Shown one piece after another: positions 54,650-64,000 of a DNA stretch of 64,000 bases. The stretch's first letter is position 1. The number at the start of each line of letters is the position of its first letter. The notes below the pieces were generated by a model. The model saw only the letters and a list, made by a program, of their open reading frames with translations, made no database searches and was not told the origin of the DNA. Made by a program: the position numbers and the translations under genes. The stretch comes from Anthoceros angustus (lineage: Eukaryota; Streptophyta; Anthocerotopsida; Anthocerotales; Anthocerotaceae), in NCBI GenBank assembly GCA_010909165.1, contig MU008151.1:1054001-1118000 (forward strand). The letters run 5' to 3'.

Positions 54650-57240
54650 TGACCATATCCAGTCTTCACCCCTTTGGATTAGGGATGCGTCCATGGATTG
54701 GCTCCCTCGCCTCCTTTTGCTCTTGCCCCTTCGACCTTTGTCACCTTCCTAATGTGTGCAGTACAATCACCTTCCTCCATGGGCGGCGCCGGATTCCTTT
54801 GGTCTTCTGCACCGCCTTCGCGCACCTTCACCTCCGCCGCGCTTTTCCCATCAGCACTCATAGTCTGGGACTCTTGGGGTAGTTCATCACCTACCATGGT
54901 AGTCTCAATTCTCTCTCCTTCCCCTTCTTCCTCTCCATCGGTGATGCCTCACGGGGTGAGTTCCTCTTTGCTCCTTCCTTGCTGGTTGGTTTGTCTAGAC
55001 TTATCATGGAGCATGTTCTTCAAAAGTCTTCTTCCCCAATTGTCAGCCGATGTCTAACTTCTCCGGGCCCTTTTTGCATTCGACTCTTCTCCTGGCCCTG
55101 GTTCTTCTCTTGCTCGTGGGGGAAGGGAACTTCTCACCCCTCCTTCTTCTTTGTGGTGGGTCCTGCCTCGTCCTCCTCGTTGGTTGTCTCCCCACCTCAT
55201 TCATGTCGCCACCCACAGCCCGGCTCCTAGCGATTAGCCACCCCGTGGTACTTGTTCACCGGCAGTGAGACTACCAGTTGTCTACCAGGTAGTCTGGCGA
55301 CTACGTGGTGAGGTGTCACCTACCGTGGTAGGTTGACCCCAGGGAGGTGGGCTGTCCCCTCACTTGCTCTTCGCGCTATCTTCCACCTTTGGCGCTACGG
55401 CCGCTCCTCATCTCCTCACCCGCCCAGACTCCTCGAGTCCATTTCCTTTGATGGCCTCAGCCAGGCCTGGCCGCACTTGTTGCAGCACCTTTTGCCGATC
55501 ATCATCATGAGGACCCAATGTCCTCCTCTACAAACGCAATTCGTTGTTGGCCTTCAAAATTCTATTGTGGAGGGCGAGCCCCAAGCTATGATATTGCATT
55601 TGGAGATCATCAATCAGTGGGCCCTCTCCACCTCACACCTACCTTTGTAGGCGTCCCTTGGTCAATTCCCCACCTTGACTTGGAGGGTTACATTTCCTTG
55701 CTTCCTTTAATTTGGCCAATTTTGCCTCAAGGGCATATTCCAAAATCGCAGCTTCCTCACTACCGGTGCACCACCTTCGATGCTCCTCCTCTTGGAACCT
55801 CCTTTGTTCAGCCACGGCCATTTTGCTTGGCAAACTTTTCCTTCTCCTCTGCCAAGGGACCCTCTCAGCTCCATTTGCGTAGGTCTTGAGCTTCGCCCAG
55901 CGCTTCTCCAAATTGAACCTCCGATCTCATGAATTCCTCTTCCATGTCACGGATCTTGATGGCAGGTATGGCCATCATCACGCTTCTTGGCGTCCAATTC
56001 TTTGGACCGCTATCTTCCCCCTCGCCGAGCCTGTTTTGCCTCCGCTCTTGCTCTGAATTGGCTGTTTAGCCATACATCTCCATGAATCCCTCGCGACACC
56101 TTCTCTTGACTGCACACGATCTTGAGCCGAGGTTGGTTGCATCCACTGAGTCACCATATATGTCATGCCTTTAGAACCCGGATTGGTGCACACCCCACCG
56201 GCTGACTTCATTCTTTCCCACCAACCAAAAACCTTTGCACCGCTTCTCCACTTGCATAGGAGGATGCACCATTGGATATCTTGGACCGCAGGAAGTCGAC
56301 ATCCGCGGCTCTCGCAGCCTCGATGAAGGATTTCTTCGGCACGTAGTGCCTCTTTAATATGGCACCGCGCCACGTGCTCCCCTTTCCGGCCTCGACCCAA
56401 AATAGCTCCACAAAGATTCTCGCATCCTCCTGCTAGACTTGGGTACCGCCACAAAATAGCTTGGTCCGTGCAAGCCTTAAATTGCTAAGTCGCACCATCC
56501 GACCACATCCAATGCTCTCGTGGACTCTGTATCCATTTGACAAGAGTCCCCAATGTAGCATAAGGGCCGGACAAAGAGAGTGTCAGTCGTCATGTCATCA
56601 CTAATGTAAAAGTGGTAAAACTTCGAACATTTAGGGTCCTCCTCCACCACGCCCCATCCGCATATATGTAACATGAACTAGAATAGTAACTTGATCACTA
56701 TGCCAAGGCATTGATTGTATCTCATTCAACTTGAAAAGCATAGTATGAAAAGTCCAAACTATCACATCCTGAAACCAATCAATGCACTTCAAACCTGTGG
56801 CTTGCCATCTTTGGACGTAGTCATGAAATGAAAGCAACAATTTATCCTTAAGAAATTCAATCACGATGATGGGTTTCAGAAACTAGCTTTATTCGACTTG
56901 GAGGTTCCGCCTCATTCACTCCCACCTTCCGATATTCAAGCACCGCCACTTCACTTCATCTCCGAAAATGCTTGTGAAACCTCCTTAGGACAGAGGGCCA
57001 GCTTGAAACTCCACAGTGATTTACCAAGCAAACATTTTCGCCTATGCCACCTCATCCGGGCATAAACAGAGTGCACCATCTCTGGACGGATGAAAAACAT
57101 CTCCGGCGCGTGGCACTTGTCCCCTCCTCGTTCCTCCACACACCCCATGTACGCGGCACACGAGGTGCACCTTTGATGTGGCATCAAGAGCGTTCGTGAG
57201 TCTTTCAAAATGCCATCTCGACATGGTAACAACAATGTAC
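54650..57240 (-). pseudogene. Gag-like coding remnant, minus strand
   Basis: From high to low: HAPEMFFIRPEMVHSVYARM, then RWHRRKCLLGKSLWSFKLAL (57.15-56.95 kb); KCIDWFQDVIVWTFHTMLFK, then LNEIQSMPWHSDQVTILVHV (56.79-56.66 kb); FYHFYISDDMTTDTLFVRPL (56.63 kb); KSFIEAARAADVDFLRSKIS, then NGASSYASGEAVQRFLVGGK (56.34-56.21 kb); and a coiled coil AEQRRFQEEEHRRWCTGSEE, then AAILEYALEAKLAKLKEARK (55.81-55.69 kb). The order of a folded part then a coiled coil, ending before an LTR-like block, suggests a retroelement structural protein like those of A-C. No motif proves it. Confidence 0.4.
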
Positions 57241-57469
57241 ATTTCTCTGGATTTGATGAAGAAGGGCTTCAGTCAATGCTCACAATCTTGATATCCGGAT
57301 TCTCCTTTTGAAAGCGCAAAAATTGGCACATCTAAATGGGACACCAAGATGTGACCAAACAAAGTAGATAGAGTGGAGCGGTCACAGAAAGGACACAGAG
57401 CCACATGAAGTGCCCCACTCACAAAGTGTGAGCCTTGTATATCCTCGAGTGAACTCGAAGCTATGAACA

Positions 57470-57780
57470 TGAACATTGCAGAGAGCAAATGATCGAGCTG
57501 GCAAAGGAGGAGCCAGTGATGAGCCAGGGAGCTGGAACCCGACCAGAGCCGAGAGAATGAGAAGGAGCCGAGCAAATGAGCAATAGGTAAAATGACCGGA
57601 GCCAGAGCAAATGACAAGGAGAGCAAATGACAAGGAGCCGAGCAAATGAGCAGATAAAATGACTGAGCCGTGAGAAAATGAATACAGCTGTGGCAAATGA
57701 CCATGGAGCGATAAATGATCGAGCGGCAAATGACCGTGAGCAAGAGTAACTAAACAAGAGCTGTGGCAAGCATGGCGCAA
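57470..57780. repeat. Minisatellite based on GAGCAAATGACAAG
   Basis: GCAAATGA is repeated about ten times with GAGCC or AGGAGCCGA spacers, period roughly 18-24 bp. The minus-strand frames of 122-156 codons with hydrophobic Ser/Leu-rich sequence are translations of this repeat. Confidence 0.8.
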
Positions 57781-57939
57781 GCAAAGAGACAAGAAGTGTC
57801 AAGCGAGGCCACAGAGGAAACTCGAACATGCAGAGTCAGTAGCACGAAGCTGCGGTCATATACATAGTGATGATCCCGACGGCTTGTCAAACAAGTTAAA
57901 GGGTTAGTGGCGTGTTCAATTGCAAGAATAGACTAGCTT

Positions 57940-59089
57940 GCACTGGCAAGGAGACGCGCCACCACCAGCGCAGCACGCGCGGAAGCAAAGAAAGAGAAAT
58001 TCGTGAACCGAATCACCGAGAGGTATCTAGGAAATGGATGATGTGCGTGCGGAAGACAAGAGGAGCCACCACGCCTCGCATCCTTGGAGTTGGAGGAAGG
58101 CCTTGACGCCGACTCCCAAAATTGCAAAATTTCCTTAACCCCTTGGGGCAAACAATCGAACGAGCCTTCCCCCACACACCAGCCGCCTCCTCGTGCACTT
58201 TGCAAAATCGCTGCGGTTTGAAGATGGCGTACAACTCACCGACCCCAAGGACTCGCCCAAGGCGCCAGCTTGCCTCACGTTAGTTAGCACAATATTCATA
58301 AAGGTTTGTCTTGCCTTCAAGTGATCGACGCTTGTACACTCCGCATTTTTCACCGCCGATGTTTTGGAAGCGAGGGATGTGGCTCGAGCCTTCACCCCTA
58401 CGCAAGAACGGGGAAGAATTCCTTGAGGCCACGAAGCGGAAAAAGCATCTAACACCTTAGCCTTGCTATCGAATTGAAGTGGGCAGTTCTACAACCGAAA
58501 ACGTGGCCAAGTTCTCGAGCACGCCCACATTGTGCATCACAGGCCCCATCACGACTGGTGAGATCCCGCCTTTGCAGGAAATCGCCTTGACCGCCTGGAT
58601 GAAAGAGGACCTGTCTTGCCCTCGAGACTAGTTCCCTCCTCACTCATTGAGGGTTCTTCGATCCCGAGAAGCCGCCTCACACCCACCCTCCGCCGTATGA
58701 TTATCACCGTGACAATCCTCCTCCATGCGGACTCCCGCCTCTTGCCTAACATCCGCTACGCACAAAGATGCTCCATCTTCCACACGCAAAGATGCAACTC
58801 GAATTTGCTTTTCCTCCACCGCCCAGTGCGTGTTTTGCACCTCAGAGGGAGGCGCTGAGCCATTCAATTCCCTTGCTCGCCCGGACGGGCTCCCTTCCCG
58901 CCTCCTCCTCTCGCAGCTCAAGATCGGGGCACATGGTTCACACACGGCACCGAGCGCCAAGCGCAGCTGGTGAAAGGTCTCGCAGACGTGAAGATGGCAG
59001 GTTATGCTCTCATCGGTGACAAGTGCTGCACCAACATGGGTACTTACCATCTTTTGAAAATCCCGCTTAGACAAAACTTTGAAATACAA
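57940..59089 (-). pseudogene. Unrecognised minus-strand coding remnant
   Basis: The first part (59089-58640, 149 codons) contains DESITCHLHVCETFHQLRLA and an acidic region. The second (58.33-58.1 kb) reads ARQTFMNIVLTNVRQAGALG then, after a frame change, VGELYAIFKPQRFCKVHEEA, then AGVWGKARSIVCPKGLRKFC. These look like real protein. I cannot name the family. Confidence 0.35.
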
Positions 59090-59293
59090 ACAAGTTTACA
59101 CTTGTTTGTGACCATGCTTCACTTTCAGTGTTCCATGTTCACTTGACGACTGCTCTTGAAATTCGCGCCAGGGTACAACTTTGAAATTCCCGCTTATTCC
59201 AAACTTTGAAATTTGAACAAGTTCCAACTTCAGTGTGACAAAGACTCACTTTTAGTGTTCGTGTTCACTTGACGTTATGCTTGAAATTCAAAT
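59054..59293. repeat. Tandem duplication of about 125 bp
   Basis: TTTGAAATTCCCGCTTA, CAAACTTTGAAAT, ACAAGTTTACACTT, AGTGTTC, GTTCACTTGACG and CTTGAAATTC occur twice in order (59054-59178 and 59179-59293). Confidence 0.75.
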
Positions 59294-59299
59294 GAGCTT

Positions 59300-60480
59300 G
59301 GTTGTGTGTCTTGTGCTCACTTTTGTATCCAAAGCTCACTTGTCCATCCATGATCAAGTAATTAAATACCAAATGCAAAATCATATCCTTAAGATCCGGG
59401 CATTTCCGTGGACTTGTTGCCATGCTCTTAGTTTTGGGAAAAAACTTGAATCACTTGATCATTATTCTAGCGAGGAGAGTTTTTGGAAGGTAAATATGTC
59501 CATGTGGACATATTTCACGTTCGTCGGCCCCACATAATGTGGTCTACCTAACTGCTTGCACCCATGCGAGGGGGCAGTATGTTCTATTAGAACAAGACAA
59601 ACATCAACAATCCAGAATCCATGGCTGGTGCCTACATATATAGGCAAAACCCCGGGAGTTCTCGATGAAGTGTCCACCCGTATCGATGGTGGGCACTTTA
59701 TAATCCTACTTTCCTTGGCCTTGAAATAATAATATTTTATGTGTTTAACAGCCTATTCGTCCTTTTCCTTGATTTATGATTTTTATGTATTTTCTAATAT
59801 AAATCGCTATCTATATGCGCTATATCACTTACATGCATAACCATGCATATAGATTGCATGCGCCATGACACATCACCCGCCACATGTCCACACATCACAT
59901 GTCATCCTTCATCTCCATACGCATGCATACATGGCACACATGCATGGCATACATGTCATGTGCAGGCCATCCATGGGCCATGTACATGACATCATCAAGC
60001 ACTTGATCGGGCTTATGCGAGATGCTCCAATCGATATCTAGTCATTTCAAGATTCTTATGCCGGGATGCTCTAGTCGATATCCAATCATAGAGTCTTAGG
60101 TGCTCTGTTTCCCATACAAGACAAGATGACATGGCCGCACAGCCGTGATAGCCGCATGCCTACCTAGCTGTCACAAAGCTAAGTCACTAAACACCACCGT
60201 CACATCTCGATCTCCTTGGCCTTGGCCCGAGCAACACCTAGATAATTGTCCTTGGCCTATGACCAAGGGCACTAAAGGCTGGTTTGCCTAAGAGAGGACA
60301 TGACCCCCAGGAAACTTGGAGGCCTAGCCACCGGTTTCCCACAAAATTGTCTAGACCATGTGGCCTAGAAAAACACAACAATGCTACCAACGCCCCCACC
60401 ATCGAGAACGTAGCTTGTCCAACAGTGGTGCGAGGAGGAGGAATGGCGTCATCTTGAGATCCTCATCATCGATGGGTCTT
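59300..60480. other. No gene recognised; CATG-rich stretch and small repeats
   Basis: CATG and CACATG are very frequent at 59830-60000. GATGCTCCAATCGATATCTA and GATGCTCTAGTCGATATCCA form a near repeat at 60021 and 60066. A CCTTGGCC stretch lies at 60210-60260. No coding pattern. Confidence 0.45.
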
Positions 60481-60489
60481 CTTGTGCCT

Positions 60490-61500
60490 CTGCTTAATAG
60501 TAATCTCGCGCTTGAATCAGATCACAACTTTCTTCCACAAAGCGCTTGCATCGAATCGGGCTGAACAGGATGTGCCATCTGTCCATCCATGTCCCCGTAA
60601 GCTGTTGGGTATAATTGAAAACGAACTGGGGAAGTGTAGATGTGGCGAGCCTCCGAGAGTTGAAAGCATTCTTCTCCTCTCGAGTCCAAGCACGATCAAC
60701 ATGAGGGGTCCTCAATTTGTTGGTCGAATGTAAACCGCGAGGCCATCCTACCACATGATGCCGTCGCAAATGATGGAACACTCGAAACCATTCCTTGAGA
60801 AAAATCAAGCGACGAGGGTATGTGTCCTCAACAATTCCGGCAACCTCATCCCATCAAACCATTGATGCATTTGGAAGTGATGCTGCAACTTCCTCCATGC
60901 ACCCTCTCAGATAGCTTGTCCAGGCCCAAAGGCGCTTGTGACTGGAGCTCAAACAAATCCTGTTCCGGGATAATGCTCCACCGCATTTTCATGATGCTCC
61001 TCAACATACTGAGAAGATGTGAAGCTCATCATAACTTGGTGGAATGCCCTGCTCATCATATCGGGAGTAGAAGATGCTCCACTTACCCGCATCTTCATCA
61101 TCCACAAATTGGGGTCCCATCCTCGAAACTTGCTTGAATTGAGACACTCATAGCAAACTCGGAGGGCATGATTCCAAGATCCACCTCGGCGAGACCTCCT
61201 CCATGGTGATGAAACCGCCCCTAGTGCAACGAATTTTCACAGACCGAAGCATAATCATGTGCACTGAGTAGGATCGGAGGCGCTCATTGCCTTGGCGGTT
61301 GCTCCGCCGCCTGCTGGGAGGCGATCTTGGTGTCCTCCGGCTGCCGCCTGACGTCCGCTCGGGTTGAGACCGCTTGCCTCAACTTGCCGGCTTCCATGTT
61401 AGGGAGGATGCTGGTCGCCCCTCTTGCGCTTGAGCGGTGGCCTCCTTCCGACGCTTCACCGCGTGATAGGGCAAGACTTTACGCCTTCTCATGCACGATG
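60490..61500 (-). pseudogene. Coding remnant downstream of the pol relic, unrecognised
   Basis: The minus strand reads GPQFVDDEDAGKWSIFYSRY, then DEQGIPPSYDEL (61.1-61.0 kb), QAPLGLDKLSERVHGGS (about 60.93 kb), FSQGMVSSVPSFATA, and the frame 60808-60494 (RVFHHLRRHHVVGWPRGLHS). Its place after integrase suits a 3' reading frame or untranslated part of the same element. I see no chromodomain. Confidence 0.3.
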
Positions 61501-61849
61501 AATGACTCATGGCCGCCCTATCCAAAACAATGAAACCTTTAGAAACCGTGAGGAATTCTCAACTGAGCTTGGTTCTTGTGCAAATGATATCCTCCTCGTA
61601 GCTATGTGTGCCCTCTTTGTTTCGGTGAATTAGACCCTTGCCTGCCTCTCCTCGTAATTCCTCTTCACAATTCCTTGCACATGCAGCCGGCTTCTCGAAC
61701 AACTCTCGCCTTAGCATGTGCAAGATCCCATTCTGAATTTGGCCCCAAGCATCTTGTGTCCTTCTTCACAGCACTGCAATCAGCTTCCAACGTGTGTGAA
61801 TTTAAGACACACATCGCACCACCTTCGTAAGAGCCACGTCACACTTAGC

Positions 61850-61990
61850 ACATTACTGCTCACATAGCCATTCTCCTTCCGGAACACCGTCCGGGTTTGA
61901 GGCACAGATGGTAACCACCATACACACATAGCAACATGAATTCTCCATGTGTGCCCACACTCCTCACAGTGGCAAATCACCTGGTGGCGT
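61850..61990 (-). pseudogene. PHD-finger-like tail after integrase
   Basis: HCEECGH (about 61962-61945), a second Cys group (MENSCCYVC in the next frame), then NPDGVPEGEWLCEQ ending near 61856 and CAKCD after a stop. Spacing and the xxVPEGxWLCxxC signature are those of a PHD finger (C4HC3), a domain that usually binds histone H3 tails. Frame changes mean it is only a relic. The upstream piece (61.96-62.3 kb) reads like the integrase C-terminal part (ILPMAMDNLAVAHRDQ). Confidence 0.5.
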
Positions 61991-62399
61991 GTCGAGGCAC
62001 GTGTATCCAGTCGGGCAAATGGCATGGAGCCAAATGCTTCATGTGTTCCTTGCACCTTCGCCATCTCTTCCTTCAAGTTCAACCACACCTTGCTCACCAA
62101 CTCGACAACTCTCAAGATAAGCCTCCGACATCCAACGCGTGCTCGGCAAGTACATCTCGGATGCAAACTTGCGCTTTGGGCTTCCACGAGCCCCACAGAT
62201 AAGCATACCTCACTGGTCCCGGTGGGCCACAGCCAAATTGTCCATAGCCATGGGAAGAATTCTTTGAAATACTGCCTGGCTTGAACTGCCAAGCACATTT
62301 GCATCTTTGCTCCAATGTGGATGGACCACATTCGCAACACTGCACACGTCCGAATAACAAAAAGTATGGATGAAACTTCCAAGAGCGCACACCGAGCAC

Positions 62400-63163
62400 C
62401 CAACACGATGTAAGGGAGCAATTCATCCCAACACTTGGGCTCCACAGTAATGCAGTATTTCCTTAGTGCATCCTTGAAGGTCTGCACTAGCCTTTTCCGC
62501 TGGCCATCCCTGTGGATGATCCTCGATGTCCTCCTGTGATCAATGAGACTCGTCAGCAAGGTCCGGAATTCACCTAAACTCACTCGGTCCGTGAGCACCT
62601 CTGCGCAGCTCCCAAATCGGCTGAGCACACACGCAGAAAGCTCACTGGTGTAATGCGAGTTCTCCGTGGTAAGAACTACTTCAACCCACTTAGAGAAATG
62701 CTCAATCATGACCATGCAATGTCGGTTACCTTGCTTTGTGAGAGGAAGCTCGCATAAGGTCAACCGACCATCTAAAGAATAGCCCCCCGATTGGTAGGAG
62801 TGCAACACCACATCACGGGTGTTAAATCTAGCTTTGATCGCATCACATGCGCACACTTAGCCACCACCTTCTCGACATCCATACATCCCCACGTACGTAC
62901 TCTTCAACATGTGGTGTCCTCTTCACACCAAAGTGGCCAAGGGTTTCGTGCACCTTGGTCACTATGCCCACTCTTTCCTCGGGACTTGGTACTTTCCTCA
63001 CGAGTTCTCCTTCGATGTGACTCACCATCTTCCCATGAGTATCCGCCACGCTCGAGTTTAGCCAAGCCTGCTTACCATTCCGCAGCCTTCCTTCAAGAAT
63101 CAGATGGCTTGAGGATGTCTCCAAACATCCCCGACGGACTGACATGTCCTTCTTCATGATCAT
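62400..63163 (-). pseudogene. Integrase, zinc-binding region and catalytic core
   Basis: SPEERVGIVTKVHETLGHFG, then VKRTPHVEEY (63163-62843), gives the first half of the HHCC region. The second half, KC then ACDAIKARFNTRD, is in another frame. The core frame (starting 62856) has D29 (SLDG), HFSKWVE, CVLSRFGSCAEVLTDR with D90, LIDHRRTSR and GQRKRLVQTFKDALRKYC. The catalytic Glu expected in GQxERLVQT is Lys121 (AAA at 62494-62496), a single G-to-A change. Four or five residues are missing after D90. Confidence 0.85.
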
Positions 63164-63251
63164 CTATCCCGCCATGAGTGCCATGAAGCCGCCGGGTGCA
63201 CCATCATGTGCCCCTCATCCTGCCGAGCTCTGACATCCTTGTCACTTCATC

Positions 63252-63520
63252 GCTTAGCCCATCCGCATTGTGATGCACCTTGCACCGCCTGCACGATCTC
63301 CATATCGCATTTCGAGAGCACCACCGGCTAGCTTACCACTCAACTTCATGTTGGTCATCACCAATGAAGTGATGATCCGTGACTGTGAAAACGCCTTCCA
63401 TACGATAGACCTCAAATGCAATCGCCCATACCGCAAGAAGACACTCTCCCTCATATGAGGAGTAGTTCATGAGTTGTTAGATCGGCTTGCATAAGCTATC
63501 ACTCGCTCAACACCATCTCG
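63252..63520 (-). pseudogene. RNase H domain
   Basis: VERVIAYASRSNNS (63.52-63.48 kb), then after a one-base shift NYSSYEGECLLAVWAIA (codons around 63426-63460), FTVTDHHFIG (TDHH at 63369-63380) and HNADGLS (63252-63272). These are the standard gypsy RNase H motifs, including the Glu of EGE and the Asp of TDH and ADGLS. A stop follows HEVEW. Confidence 0.85.
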
Positions 63521-63539
63521 CACTATGTTGTGACAACAC

Positions 63540-64000
63540 CGCTCAATTCAGCTCCATGCAGAGTGAAAGGGTGATCAAAATTCCCGCAAGATAGGCTTCT
63601 CCGCCAACTGGTCCCAAGATCTTGCCAAGCCCCCTCGGTCTTGGTCCCATTTCCACGCAATGTCTTTCTTCAACAGCTCATGAGGTTTACATGTGAACCG
63701 AGGTCCTTCATAAACCTGTAATAGTTCACCAAACCTGGAAGGCTCTAAGAGCGCATCCTTTGGTCTAGGCATTTGCATCACGGCGCACCTTAGCCACCGA
63801 GGCATGATGCCTCCGGTACTATCTCATGCCCCAGTACTACCGGAAAGCAAACTTGCATTTCTTAGGATGAGCTTTCAAACGAGCTTGACTGTAGCAATAT
63901 CTCTAGATGCTCCATATGTTCTTCGATTGTCTCATCAAGACCGGATATCATCTATGTAGCAACGCACAAATGGCCTACTCTAGATCCGCATTCTTTGGAA
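63540..64000 (-). pseudogene. Reverse transcriptase domain, partial
   Basis: FVRCYIDDI contains the catalytic YIDD box (codons at 63947-63958). It is followed in shifted frames by ETIEEHMEHLE-like sequence, CAVMQMPRPKDALLE and HELLKKDIAWKWDQD, which matches the LLKKDxxWxW connection motif of gypsy RT, then PILREF and DHPFTLHGAE. Two acidic residues of the active site are intact but the frame is not. Confidence 0.85.

Larger units (their letters stand above)
61780..64000 (-). pseudogene. Ty3/gypsy pol polyprotein relic (RT, RNase H, integrase, PHD-like tail)
   Basis: Reading from 64000 downwards gives RT palm, RT connection, RNase H, integrase zinc-binding region and integrase core, the order of Metaviridae (gypsy) pol. 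Pol copies element RNA into DNA and inserts it in the genome. At least six frameshifts and many stops inactivate it. RT is cut by the window edge, so gag and the 5' LTR lie beyond 64 kb. The 3' LTR is not evident, though 59-61 kb is the expected place. Individual domains are listed separately. It is not obviously part of elements A-C, in which no pol is found. Confidence 0.85.

Noticed and set aside
57273-57829. Hydrophobic minus-strand frames resembling membrane proteins
   Set aside because: They translate the GCAAATGA minisatellite.
61780-62856. The 358-codon frame as an intact or domesticated integrase
   Set aside because: The catalytic Glu is Lys, the zinc region is in another frame, and the C-terminal half leaves the family reading by a frameshift near 62.4 kb.

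Overview
The window looks like nuclear DNA of a land plant with a large, repeat-rich genome. The evidence is a degraded PLS-type pentatricopeptide (PPR) gene, a leucine-rich-repeat (LRR) gene remnant, several broken Ty3/gypsy-type LTR retrotransposons, plant-style TATA boxes with AAACCCTAA telobox motifs, and short exons bounded by GT/AG splice sites. The style of the PPR fragment, and a gypsy pol with a PHD-like tail, make me lean towards a seed-free plant (fern, lycophyte or relative). That is inference. I saw no bacterial operon, rRNA, convincing tRNA, CRISPR array or organellar gene set. Almost every recognisable reading frame is frameshifted or interrupted, so most entries are pseudogenes or transposon relics.

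Layout. 1-6.13 kb: a minus-strand coding fragment at the left edge, a long T/G-rich leader, a TATA plus telobox promoter at 2.52 kb, and a plus-strand multi-exon gene (4.36-5.83 kb) ending in a 39-nt microexon and a short last exon. 6.12-7.07 kb: G-rich minisatellites. 7.85-13.89 kb: an LTR-like block, then a gag-only LTR retrotransposon with a tRNA-Asp-type primer binding site. 13.89-14.75 kb: AT-rich satellite. 14.74-15.78 kb: PPR pseudogene. 16.2-16.53 kb: tandem repeat plus TATA. 17.5-26.1 kb: minus-strand element A, whose gag coiled-coil part carries an internal 870-bp tandem duplication and which holds a 2.7-kb AT-rich insert. 26.2-30.05 kb: two unrecognised plus-strand coding blocks separated by a G/T-rich repeat and a perfect 14-bp inverted repeat.

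31.7-37.7 kb: a second block related to 0.78-6.13 kb, with the same promoter cassette and the same terminal microexon but a minus-strand LRR pseudogene inside it. 38.9-42.5 kb: minus-strand element C. 42.5-50.6 kb: minus-strand element B, related to A and apparently split by a plus-strand insertion (46.1-49.8 kb) whose end resembles the LTRs at 10.19 and 13.89 kb. 50.6-53.4 kb: weak minus-strand fragments. 53.64-54.64 kb: inverted copy of the 7.85-9.09 kb block. 54.65-59.1 kb: further degraded minus-strand gag-like and unknown coding. 60.5-64 kb: a gypsy pol pseudogene running off the right edge (reverse transcriptase YIDD, RNase H, integrase with its catalytic Glu replaced by Lys, PHD-like tail).

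Nothing forms a working pathway. The window is a layered record of insertion, tandem duplication and decay. I did not find a convincing new biological system. The best leads are the paired promoter/microexon blocks at 0.78-6.13 and 32.4-37.7 kb, the PHD-like tail on the integrase, and the repeated-dyad LTR family.
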